Shown here: piece by piece, positions 46,191 through 55,367 of the stretch
How positions within the stretch are numbered: the stretch's first letter is position 1
Layout: every line of letters begins with the position of its first letter
NCBI GenBank assembly: GCA_036971475.1
Contig: JBAIZL010000006.1
Span: 135,379,731 to 135,443,730, forward strand
Length of the DNA stretch: 64,000 nucleotides
Source of the DNA: Prosapia bicincta
Taxonomy: Eukaryota; Arthropoda; Insecta; Hemiptera; Cercopidae
Direction: 5' to 3'
Made by a program: the position numbers and the translations under genes
The notes under the pieces: model-generated
What the model was told of the DNA's origin: nothing
What the model saw: only the letters and a program-made list of their open reading frames with translations
Databases searched by the model: none

Positions 46191-46445
46191 TATGAAGTTA
46201 ATATATTACTATTGTAAGTAATTTTATCCACCATTAAGTGCAATGATTTTACCTTGTGTGATGAGGCGCCTTTTGGTCACTTGACCATTGTCGAATCACT
46301 GATTACTTTTTTTCTAAAGACGCCTCATCACACAAGGTAAAATCATTGCACTTAATAGTGGATAAAATTACTTACAATAGTAATATATTAACTTCATAAA
46401 GTCAGTGCAACGAAAAAACAATGGATAACGTAAAATATCAAGAAT
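46160..46445. repeat. Fold-back repeat, GTGAT/AGGCGCC family (copy 2)
   Basis: A poly(A) and (AT)n run (46145-46187) leads into inverted arms with TTATCCACCATTAAGTGCAA, ATTTTACCTTGTGTGATGAG and their inverse. The minus-strand motif 46258-46299 has stem I GTGAT/ATCAC, TCGACAA, stem II TGGTCAAGTGACC and AGGCGCCT, but AAA replaces GAA. Confidence 0.85.
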
Positions 46446-46547
46446 ATATATATATATATGTAGAATATCAAATATGTTTTCCTGTTAAAATTATTTTTAA
46501 GATTAAATAATATACACTAATTACAGGAATAATTTATTGAATAATAC

Positions 46548-46592
46548 ACTCAAAGCTTTTCGTTGGTTGACATTACCAACATCTTCAGGAAT
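46548..46592 (-). ncRNA. Hammerhead-ribozyme-like motif (left arm)
   Basis: Minus strand: stem I ATTC, core CTGAAGA, T, stem II GTTGG/CCAAC, GAA, stem III AAGCTT, T, GAGT. Stem I contains one G-T pair. Sequence identical to the right arm. Confidence 0.52.
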
Positions 46593-46654
46593 TACAATAC
46601 TAAGAATGACAAAAGAACTCCATTCCATGTTCTTTTGTCATTCTTAGTATTGTA

Positions 46655-46699
46655 ATTCCTGAAGATGTTGGTAATGTCAACCAACGAAAAGCTTTGAGT
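46655..46699 (+). ncRNA. Hammerhead-ribozyme-like motif (right arm)
   Basis: Plus strand: ATTC (46655-46658), CTGAAGA (46659-46665), T, GTTGG-loop-CCAAC, GAA (46686-46688), AAGCTT (46689-46694), T, GAGT (46696-46699). The core fits CUGANGA...GAA. Confidence 0.52.
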
Positions 46700-47089
46700 G
46701 TATTATTCAATAAATTATTCCTGTAATTAGTGTATATTATTTAATCTTAAATATATATATATATATTACATGATTTCATGTTACCGTGTTATACAGGTTT
46801 TTATTGTAATAATGATATGATACTAAAATCCTGTAATAAAATTTAATGATAAAAATACTAATGAATAACATAAGACAATTAAATGATTGTGCTGCTAATT
46901 AATATGTTTACCATTAGGTTTTTATTGTATTAGCAAGCAATAGTTCTTTTAGAGTTGCTTTGAAATTCGTAATGTATTTTTAAACTATTATTTTCTATAC
47001 ATAAAATAATTTTTCAATAAAAATTTATTTTTATATAATTATAACTGAGTGACAAGTAAGTTATTTTTTTGAATATTGAAGTCTTGTTT

Positions 47090-47190
47090 CTGTTCATGAC
47101 GAGCTAATTGTTAATCACTTATTACACTTTGATATTACTTGCGACCAGACTTTTTATTAACTATAAGTTGGTAAATTGTTAACTTACTTA
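47090..47190. repeat. Dispersed repeat abutting exon 5 acceptor
   Basis: It matches 25265-25375 (GTTAATCACTTATTACACTT, ATTACTTGCGACCAGAC, TTAACTTACTTATA). It runs into the polypyrimidine region of the acceptor of exon 47206. Confidence 0.7.
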
Positions 47191-47205
47191 TATTTTTGTA
47201 TACAG

Positions 47206-47392
47206 GAAATGCCCAGAACAAGGCAGGGCATCGGTGATGGCAGGCATAATGACGTGTCAGTCACTCACAGACTGTACATCCTGTGTTCACACATCCATTG
47301 GTTGCGGCTGGTGCCCTAGTTCAGCAACATGTACTCATGAAGAACGCTGTAAGGAACACAATCCACACACACCAGGATTCACCACTGTCAGG
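47206..47392 (+). CDS. Atrn: Attractin-like gene, exon 5 of window (PSI domain)
   Basis: This exon encodes a PSI module of about 62 residues. The acceptor is TTTTTGTATACAG and the donor is AGG|GTAAGT. Its first base completes the leucine codon split by exon 4, and it ends in phase 0. The cysteine pattern is TCQSLTDCTSCVHTSIGCGW followed by C..S..C and a later C, which is the PSI signature C-x5-C-x2-C-x(7-8)-C-x-W-C. Attractin has the same module after the propeller (DCYSC...CHWC). A dispersed repeat (47090-47190) runs up to about 15 bases from the exon start and therefore supplies much of the 3' splice region. Confidence 0.92.
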
Positions 47393-47829
47393 GTAAGTAC
47401 TTTATGCATAGAGTACAACAATTCTAATTTAACTGTCTTTGGAAAGAATATAAATTTTACTACAAAAATATCAACATTAATTAAATAAAGATTGAGATTA
47501 ATTTCACTAAACAAAGAGTGAGAGAGTGTGTAATAAAAGTGTAAGTGTAACTCTATGGAAACCAGGAGTTTTGAATTTTTTATATTTATAATATTTTTGA
47601 CAGTTCTGATTTAATAAATATGCTAATCACTCAAGAAGCTATTAGAAGTATATAATTTTCCAAGTTTTTTAATAATCTCATTTTTTTAACTGAAAGAAAA
47701 CAAAAATAAAATCCTTTTTTTATATTTAGCTGAAATAGTAGCTAAAAAAGAAAATGTAGTAGAATCGTAGTGTAGACTACATTTATAAAATGATGAAATA
47801 TCGTGAGTGCCAAAATAAACAGTTGTAAG

Positions 47830-48180
47830 ATTTGGTTTTATTTACATAGTTGAACAAAAACATACAAGTAAAAAAAAATTAAATTTGTTAGACTTTGATA
47901 TAAACATGTTCTGTATGGCACTCATTAAGTTTGAGGCAACATTTGTACTGTTCTTGGAGGTTTTGCGTCATTTTGGTGAAGAGGGGTTTTTCATGCTTGT
48001 TATATGCATGGTTATTGCCATGATGGTCGGGGGGGTCATCACAGAAAATCTTCAACATTTCCCAGATGTATGCGTCAGGTGGTTTAAGATCGGGGGTAAG
48101 ATAGGCAGGGAAAGTTTGTTCCAAGTGGTATGAGGTGGTAGCAAAAGGTTTCTTGGAAAACAATCAGTGTTGTGAAAGTC
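47830..48180 (-). pseudogene. DDE transposase C-terminal relic (family uncertain)
   Basis: The minus-strand frame 47888-48163 reads TTSYHLEQTFPAYLTPDLKP followed by PDAYIWEMLKIF. This resembles the (L)PP(H/Y)xTHxLQPLDV...F.PLK block of pogo-like elements, or the PPYSPDLxPxDxxLFPxLK block of mariners. The rest is not alignable by eye. Confidence 0.4.
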
Positions 48181-50130
48181 AGTGTGGCTGGTTGAGCTTA
48201 ATTTGCTAGAACTATTGCGCCACTGCTAGGTCTGAAGAAGAGTGTATAGCTGTGATTGATCCTTTAGTCATTAAAATTAAGGATTTGAGAAAACAGGATA
48301 ATGTGGCAATTATTCTAAAAAGAACAAGAACTGATTTACTATATTCTTACTAAGGAAATACCCAATCTTGTAAATAAAGGGGTTGAGGTTAGACTTTCTA
48401 TGGTTTTCTATCTTCAGAAACAGCTGCACTCTGAAGGTTTTACCTGTCTTGAATTACTGTTGTGATCAGTGGCGGATCCAGAAAAACATTTCCCCCTCCC
48501 CGGTAAATATTTATGAAATATGGTAGCTATAGGGTAAACTCTAAGGGTCTTATATCTTAAGGAAATAATTATAGTCCTACTTTGTGACATAACACAATCA
48601 TTATTAATTAGCCTCATTTACCAAATTTAATATTTACAAACCACCTATTTATTACATTGTGGGTGGACGTATTTATTAATGTTTATAGTACAGTATTATA
48701 GTAATTAATATGGGTTTGTAAACATATTCTACTAATATGCAAGTAGATCTAAATCATTGGCCGAACAGTTGAACGCAAAAATTGGAAATGACATCTTATT
48801 TTACATTTATAGTTTAAAAATGTTAACTTTTTCTATATTTTAGGAGGGTTTGAGCCCCAAAGCCCCCCTCTTAAATCTGCTGCTCGATCTAATTGAGGAT
48901 TGATCATGACTGCATAAATGAGCATTAAATCATGACCAGCATTAACCCATGTGGATTGCTGCTTCATCTTATACACCATTGATTATTTGCCGTAGACGGT
49001 ATAATGTCGATATATATGCATCATCAATATTGAATTGTTGAATGTTTAGCCTGCTTGAGGCTTGTTAATGTGTTATCTTGCACCCTGCTCTTGAAACTGT
49101 TACCATTAAGAAAGATATTTATATCCATCTCTGGAGTGACAGATCGAGAAAAGTAGGAGTTTTATTGCTGTCCTAATGGTTTCTTATAACCAACTTATCA
49201 TCTGCTATTTAGGTCAATCTTTTAGTCTCCTTAGATGTGTATCATGATCTTCTGAGTTTGATCACTTTTTACTCAATAGTATTCAGAGAACTTGTTTATA
49301 TTGATGGTCACAATGGCGGTTTTTTGAGATTGTGTCCATGTAGTTTTTCTAATATAATTAGTGCAAATGTGTTTTTTAAAATTATTTTAGTTTTTTGCAA
49401 TTGTGAAGTGAACAGTTAATTGCTTGAGTATAAGGGTCCTAGTCAACATCAGGACTGTGAGTACTGGTAAACATCAGAATATGTTTTATAATTTTGAATA
49501 ACAAATTATATTTAACTGATAATGATTTCAAATAATCAATTAAATGTTTAATTTTTTAATGATTTAATTGTTATTAGGAATATTTACATAATTTAATTAT
49601 GTAATTAATATGTAATAATAACTTTTAATATCTTATAATTCTATTAGTTATAATAATATTTATAATATTATTTAGTTTGGATTGTATACAATTCAGCTAC
49701 CATGACCACCGAGTTCGAAATTAAGTCGTATCCTCCGGGTGGCTCGGAACAGAAATCATTAAGTCCACAATGGGTTAAATGAAGGCAGGTTATCTCTAAG
49801 GTCCCTGTTTTTCAATCTGGAAAATTTATAAAAATTTTACCTACCAAAAGTTGTTTATTTTGCTTAAAAAATTACTTTTAAAAGTTTTCTAAAAGCGCTT
49901 ATTTACTGTAAAATTTACTTTATACTGAAAACATGCTACTTTAGTGATAACTTTATCAGGAATTTTAAAAAAACAACCTTGCAATTTTTATTTCAGGGAT
50001 GGCCCTTGAAATAAAATTTCAGTACATATAAAATTTGAATTAAATTTGTGGAGAGAATGTGAATATTTTGAAATTTACAGTTTTACCTAATTACAACATA
50101 TATTCTATAAGGTTTTATACATTTTTGCAG
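48181..50130. other. Intron sequence, weak MITE signal only
   Basis: CAGTGGCGGATCCAG at 48467 and, reversed, CAGCAGATTTAAGAGGGG near 48885 could be the ends of a 0.42 kb MITE, but no target duplication is visible. The rest is AT-rich. Confidence 0.35.
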
Positions 50131-50286
50131 CCAATAACTTCCCCAGCAGAGTGTTCAGCAGATGAAGAACCCATCTGTCACCAGCTTCACTCTTGTCAAG
50201 CATGCTCTGCACAGCAGCATTGCCACTGGCATTATAACGGACCTTGTAGTAAAACTATTGCCAATCTTTCTATGGATGAACAACAG
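50131..50286 (+). CDS. Atrn: Attractin-like gene, exon 6 of window (PSI-like module)
   Basis: This exon of exactly 52 codons is in phase 0 at both ends. The acceptor is ATTTTTGCAG and the donor is CAACAG|GTATAT. The peptide has ICHQLHSCQACSAQQHCHWH followed by a further cysteine, which resembles the vertebrate attractin segment (C...SCRSCALDQNCQW) placed just before the C-type lectin domain. Here the exon ends shortly after the module (SMDEQQ), and the next recognisable exon in the same phase is another PSI module. No lectin exon was found in the 3.8 kb intron that follows, which holds a transposase relic and a short LTR-like element. Confidence 0.88.
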
Positions 50287-50579
50287 GTATATTTTTTCTG
50301 CTATTTCGCTTTTGTAAAATAAATCAAGTGTATCATTACCAATTTTCTACTGGCAATTTGTTCAAAATTTGAGCTTGAAAGCAAAAGAAATATTTGAAAT
50401 AAAATACCTTGCTGTATTTACATTTTATTATACAAACAAATATCTCCGAATAGCCAAGAACATCAAGTGAAAATCTCGATGTCTTGTTTTAGAAGTCTTC
50501 TAAAATCTATTGCTTTTAAACTAGTTGGGAACTAGGAATTCCTAAATGATAAATGTTTAAACTGTTCACCTAGAGAATT

Positions 50580-51110
50580 CAACTTAGGCGTATAATTAAA
50601 CCATCTGACCGGGAAAAAGAAGTTAGTTTTTCAGTTTCTATGCTAGAACTCGACAATGATGATAATTTTTTGAGTTGGATATTATTTACTGACAAAGCTT
50701 CTTTCCACACCATAGGGTGTATTACTTGTCACAACTGTAGAGTTTAGGGATCCAAATCTTATAAAGGAGTTATTTGTGACTCTTGATAAATGAGCGTGTG
50801 GTGCAGTTTACTGGGTGACCAAGTTTTTGACCCCTTCTTTTTTTTTTGCGGAGAAAAAAAATTATGACGTCTATCTGAATATGCTTCAGTTATTCGTTTT
50901 TTCTGAACTAAAACAATTCAAACTGGTGCCCATGTGATGTTCGTGCAAGATGAGACATCACCACATTACAAAAAAAATGTTCAGAACACATTGAATATCC
51001 AGTTTCCAAACAGTTGGGTTGGTAGAAGTGGCTCTATTTCCTGGCCGCTCAGATCCGACACTAATTAATTTTGTTGGGGGGGGGGGGGGATACATTTAAA
51101 TCATATTGTA
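50580..51110 (+). pseudogene. Mariner/IS630-type transposase relic
   Basis: Plus-strand blocks: SWILFTDKASFHTIGCITCH, CRV*GSKSYKGVICDS, VWCSLLGDQVFDPFFF, YLNMLQLFVFSELKQF, then in another frame QDETSPHYKK, a FP-WVGR-like segment and ISWPLRSDTN. This is the DDE core order of the family with a (F)TDEAxF block, a QDGAPPHY block and a WPPRSPDLTP block. It contains many stops. Confidence 0.65.
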
Positions 51111-51473
51111 AAGTAAAAAAATTGTGATAAAGCGCATCTCACAGAACAGATAGCTGTTGCCATAGCTACTGTGGTTCCAGACATGCTACAGAATATAAAG
51201 CGAGAAGTTGAATATCGTTTCTATTTATGTTGTGCTACTAATGGGGCATGTATAAAAACTTATTAACGTATGTAAAAATTGTAAACCTTCCTCTTTATTT
51301 TAAAGCCATATTAACCTCATTATGTTCATCTACTCTAAGTAGTCAAGAGTATTTTTTTGATAACCCTGTATTTACAGCTTGTGACCACAAAAAGAAAGCA
51401 CAAAAGACTAATTTTTCTTTCTTATACTAATATTTAACTTATTAAAATTCAAATTACTTGTTTTAGGATATAC

Positions 51474-51986
51474 TGTAAAGTCAGTTCTGTTCAATAGAAT
51501 AGTATTCAAACGCCACTGCTGTCAGAGGATTTAATAAAACGGGAAGTCATCGATATTAACTCTAAAATACTACTGAGTACAATTAACGGACATTAAATCC
51601 TTCACGGGCCGTGGACAGTTCAAATAATTATATAAATTATTAACAAATATAAGAAGGAACATTAAATAAATCGTTTGCCTGTTGTGAGTGATTACTAGGG
51701 CTTATGTGTTACCTCTTACTGGTTCCCTCGGAAAGCTAGCATTTGGCCGGATGCAGTCCGTTGGTTGCCAGGAAGACGTATTCTCTCTCGACTCAATAGT
51801 CTGGGTCTCTCAAGGACTCATCTTATTTCATTGTTAAAACAATACCGGAAATATTAAACTTTGCCTGGACAGCTGTTTTACGGTCAACAGTCGGTCTCTC
51901 GTGACGACAATTAGAACCATTGGCTCTCAAAACTATTTGGCGGTAAAATACTAGTTTGGCGGTAATATATAAAATAAACCGTTACA
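51474..51986. repeat. Left terminal direct repeat
   Basis: 513 bp, TGTAA...TTACA. It is about 90 percent similar by eye to the right copy, with small indels, for example in TTTGGCGGTAA duplicated near the end. Confidence 0.8.
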
Positions 51987-52889
51987 GACCTCCTCCACGA
52001 AACGGAAACCGGGGGTGGGTAAATATGAAATTCCCTGTGTGTGTCTGAAGTATCATATGTACAAGTTTTGGGACTCTCAAGGTGCAGCGGCGGCCCGCCT
52101 GTATGAGGCGAATGATCCCAGAGCTTAGCCCCGAGGGTAGCTACCGAATAAACCTTCTATTGCATCCTGTGTGTGCATCCTAAATATCAACAAATATACA
52201 ACAATATAAATAAATATATATCTTTTCCCAAACCGACATATAAATCTAACGACAAACAATATACAATACAAATAAATAATAATATAATCCTTTGGTATAT
52301 ACATACATATATAATAATTATCAAGGGAGTTACGCATCACGTCGGGTATGGCTCGCTATGCCTTCAACCCGCATGGAGTGAGAGTCCGGTAGTTCCCCTT
52401 TTAAACAATACTTTACTTATATTTATTAGGGCACATACAATATAGAATACACGAAATAATAATAGGGTAGGCTTATCTAATAGCACTGGTCCTCTGAACA
52501 AGGCGCGTCCACCAAATGTTCAGGACTCAACTACTTTTCTGCCTATAAATCACTATTGATCACTGGGAGTGAAGTGGGTTTCAACTATTCAACATGGGAT
52601 TATTATTTTTTTATTGTAATTTTTTTCTATTTAAAAAAAAATTTATTTTAATAAATTGTTTGCTTTACCACTTAAGTCCTGGCCTGGCTCTACAGTCCTT
52701 AGCGCTATACCCGACATGTCCACAGGCATAGCCGAGAACCCGCAAAATAACTCCTTGGGGCTTTCGATCTGACAGAGTTTTGCTTATGGCGGATATGATA
52801 GTTATATTCGATGTTGCTCACTAGGGTACACATTTTGTCTAAGTCTGAGAAAATAGTGGGGCATAAGGCAAGGAGTCTTTCGACTGGTG

Positions 52890-53396
52890 TGGTAAAGTTA
52901 GTTCTGTTCAATAGAATAGTATTCAAATGCCACTGCCGTCAGAGGATTTAATAAAACGGGAAGTCATCGATATTAACTCTAAAATGCCATTGAGTACAAT
53001 TAACGGACATTAAATCCTTCACAGGCTGTGGACAGTGCGTTCAAATAAACATATGAATTATTAACCAATATAAAAAGGAACATTAAATAAATCGTTAACC
53101 TGTTGTGAGTCGTTACTAGGGCTCATGTGTTACCTCTTCCTGGTTCCCTCGGGAAGCTAGCATTTGGCCGGATGGAGTCCGTTGGTTACCAGGAAAACGT
53201 CTTCCCTCTCGACTTGCTAGTCTGGGTCTCTCTCAACGACTCGTCTCATTTCATTCCTAAAACTATATCGGAGATATTAAACTTTGCCCGGACAGCTGTT
53301 TTACTATCAGTCAAAAGTCAGTCTCTCGTGGCGACAATTAGAACCATTTGCTCTCAGAACTATTTGGTGGTAATATAAAAATTAAAAACCGTTACA
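52890..53396. repeat. Right terminal direct repeat
   Basis: 507 bp, in the same orientation as the left copy. The start is altered (TGGTAAAG instead of TGTAAAG). Confidence 0.8.
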
Positions 53397-54113
53397 GTAT
53401 TCAAAAATTTATGTTTATAAATTTATAAAATACTTTATACATTTAAAAATAAAATTTATGAATTTATAAAATATTATATTTAATATAGAACTTTTTCATC
53501 AAAATCGAAATGTTTTCATTTTTGAACAAATTTTGAGTTTTTGTTAAATAAATATAAATAACATAGAAGTTTGAAATCATTTGAAAATAATTCCTGTGGT
53601 AACCAAAGTAATTAAAACTTTATATCATTTTTTTAATTAAAAAAACAGGATGTAATCAAGTATTATTATTAAATTTATCAAATACAAATTAAAGAACATA
53701 TCAATACAAATAGTCTTTTGTAAGTAAACACGTTGCAAAATTTAGAAAAGGCCCCACTCTCTAAGTATAAATATATAAATGAGTTAATGGGTAACTTAGT
53801 TGAGTGGGATCATAATTTCAACTGGTCAGACAGGTACTAAGAGTCATCGGTTGTCCCAACCTCTGATACATTAACAACCCTATGATGTTGGTTACTCTGA
53901 TGGACTGAGTACTTGTAAGACACATCAACCTACCCTAAATAGTCATATTTTATAAAATATTAAGAAACATTAGAGTAGTCTTAATAAGTTGGGTGGAAAT
54001 CAGGGGTTGGGTTTGGTTATGGCAGTGTGTCTGTGCGGTTTCTTGTATTTAATTTAAAATGAAGTTTTTTCATATGTGTTAGTACTTTCTGACAGAACCT
54101 GTATTTGTTTCAG
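53397..54113. other. Intron sequence before exon 7
   Basis: AT-rich. No structure beyond the acceptor TTTGTTTCAG. Confidence 0.4.
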
Positions 54114-54297
54114 GAACCAGTTATGTGTACCAACAGTTGTGCACAGTTCACTTCTTGTTTGAATTGTACACAAGAAGAATGTATTTGGTGTCAGAATGAG
54201 AAAAGGTGTGTGGATAAAACAGCATATACCTCAAGTTTTCCATATGGCCAATGTAGGGAGTGGACTACTCATCATGCAAGATGTAGGTCTACTGCAG
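54114..54297 (+). CDS. Atrn: Attractin-like gene, exon 7 of window (PSI domain)
   Basis: The exon encodes about 61 residues of a PSI module. The acceptor is TTTGTTTCAG before GAACCA. The donor is ACTGCAG|GTATGC, leaving phase 1. The peptide has CTNSCAQFTSCLNC, then ECIWCQNEKRCVD, then YTSSFPYGQCREW. As I recall it, human attractin has a close match in this order (C...WCSNMKQCVD...SFPFGQCMEW) directly after its lectin domain. This places the exon at the far side of the missing lectin region. Confidence 0.93.
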
Positions 54298-54844
54298 GTA
54301 TGCCAAAATCTTTATTTTAAGTAGTTTTTTTATTTATATTTAAGTTTAACAAAATTTCATTGGTTTGTATATCAATAAATGTCTGATTGATTGTTAACAC
54401 GTTGAGTACAATTGTTGTGGATGAACACCGGTGCTCTACTGGGGCCATTGGTGATAGGCATTCATGAACGCCCCACTCTCCCTCTCAATTCATTAATTCA
54501 GTCTGTGGTTAGCCATTGACGGAAAATTTTGTATTGCCAGTACCCTAATGGCTTTGTTACTACGCCTTATACTTGTAATTGAGAAGATGGGAGTTGTCAC
54601 ACCAGTGGTACACCAAATCTAGAGAACCTCCTAACCACAACATCAGATAACTCCTTTTACCTTCCCCCTAACTTCTACCATTTTTAACAACTACCTTCCT
54701 TTTGACAGACTATTAACATTATTATCTGGTTTCAATTTTTCAATATCAATATTTATACAAATAACATATAGTACTATATCATAACTATATTCTTAGTATT
54801 TATCATATAAATCTGTGCATCTGTGACAATTGGATATTTATACA

Positions 54845-55250
54845 GAGGTGGCGTGATAAATGTAACGACTGCAACACTTTTTACATAGCATAATCAACCA
54901 GATCATTTAAAATAAGATTTTCAGAATATTACAGAGCATTCATATCTAAAAATAAAAAAGCATCAAATGCAGCAAAACACCTAATATCACATAAACATAA
55001 TATAACAAGTTACAAAAATAACCTAACCATACTTGAAATAAATAATAATCCAATATAACTAAACTCACTAGGAAAATACCACATCTATAGGAACAAACAC
55101 AACAACCTCATTAACCAACAGACATGAGACAACATATGCAGACAACATACTTTTCAAAAGCACCATGCAACCGGCACAAGACAAAACATATATGACATAA
55201 AAAAGTACCAACATAATGGACCGAATAACGACATCAGAAAAATAGAGAAA
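54845..55250 (+). pseudogene. Penelope-like element, GIY-YIG endonuclease relic
   Basis: Plus strand: CNDCNTFYIA*STRSFKIRF, then SEYYRAFISKNKKASNAAKH, LISHKHNITSYKNNLTILEI, then LEKYHIYRNKHNNLINQQT. It shows YIG, the arginine helix, E at the EH position, the H..HN segment and the (T)LExYxIYK tail of Penelope endonucleases. It is truncated upstream. The hammerhead-like unit at 55260-55304 follows directly on the same strand. Confidence 0.82.
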
Positions 55251-55259
55251 AATAATTCA

Positions 55260-55304
55260 GTGGTTCGACAATGGTCAAGTGACCGGAAGGAGCCTCATCA
55301 CATA
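55260..55304 (+). ncRNA. Degenerate hammerhead-like motif at a Penelope-like 3' end
   Basis: GTGGT, TCGACAA, TGGTCAAGTGACC, GGAAGGAGCCTC, ATCAC. The stems I and II are kept; the core and GAA are altered, so it should be inactive. It is the single-orientation form of the family found as fold-backs at 3947, 46160 and 58105. Confidence 0.5.
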
Positions 55305-55367
55305 AGGTAAAAATTAATTGTACTTAGTGGTGGAAAAATTGTTTACAATAATAACAATTATATATAT

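Larger units (their letters stand above)
46497..46750. repeat. Almost perfect fold-back repeat with hammerhead-like cores
   Basis: Arms of about 122 bp with a roughly 10-bp centre (46619-46628). Each arm carries AATAATACACTCAAAGCTTT, TCGTTGGTTGACATTACCAA and CATCTTCAGGAATTACAATA or the inverse. I see essentially no mismatch, which implies a recent origin. Confidence 0.93.
51474..53396. mobile_element. Short non-autonomous LTR-type element
   Basis: Two direct repeats of about 510 bp (51474-51986 and 52890-53396) flank a 0.9 kb non-coding middle. The 5' repeat starts TGTAA and ends TTACA, a 5-bp terminal inverted repeat as in LTRs. The 3' repeat starts TGGTAA. Shared words: CAGTTCTGTTCAATAGAATA, TCAGAGGATTTAATAAAACG, GGAAGTCATCGATATTAACT. 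No gag, pol, tRNA-primer site or target duplication was recognised. It lies where the vertebrate gene has its lectin exons. Confidence 0.65.

Noticed and set aside
49690..49750. CACCGAGTTCGAAATTAAG resembles a tRNA T-loop/B box.
   Set aside because: No stems fit around it and no upstream A box; probably coincidence.
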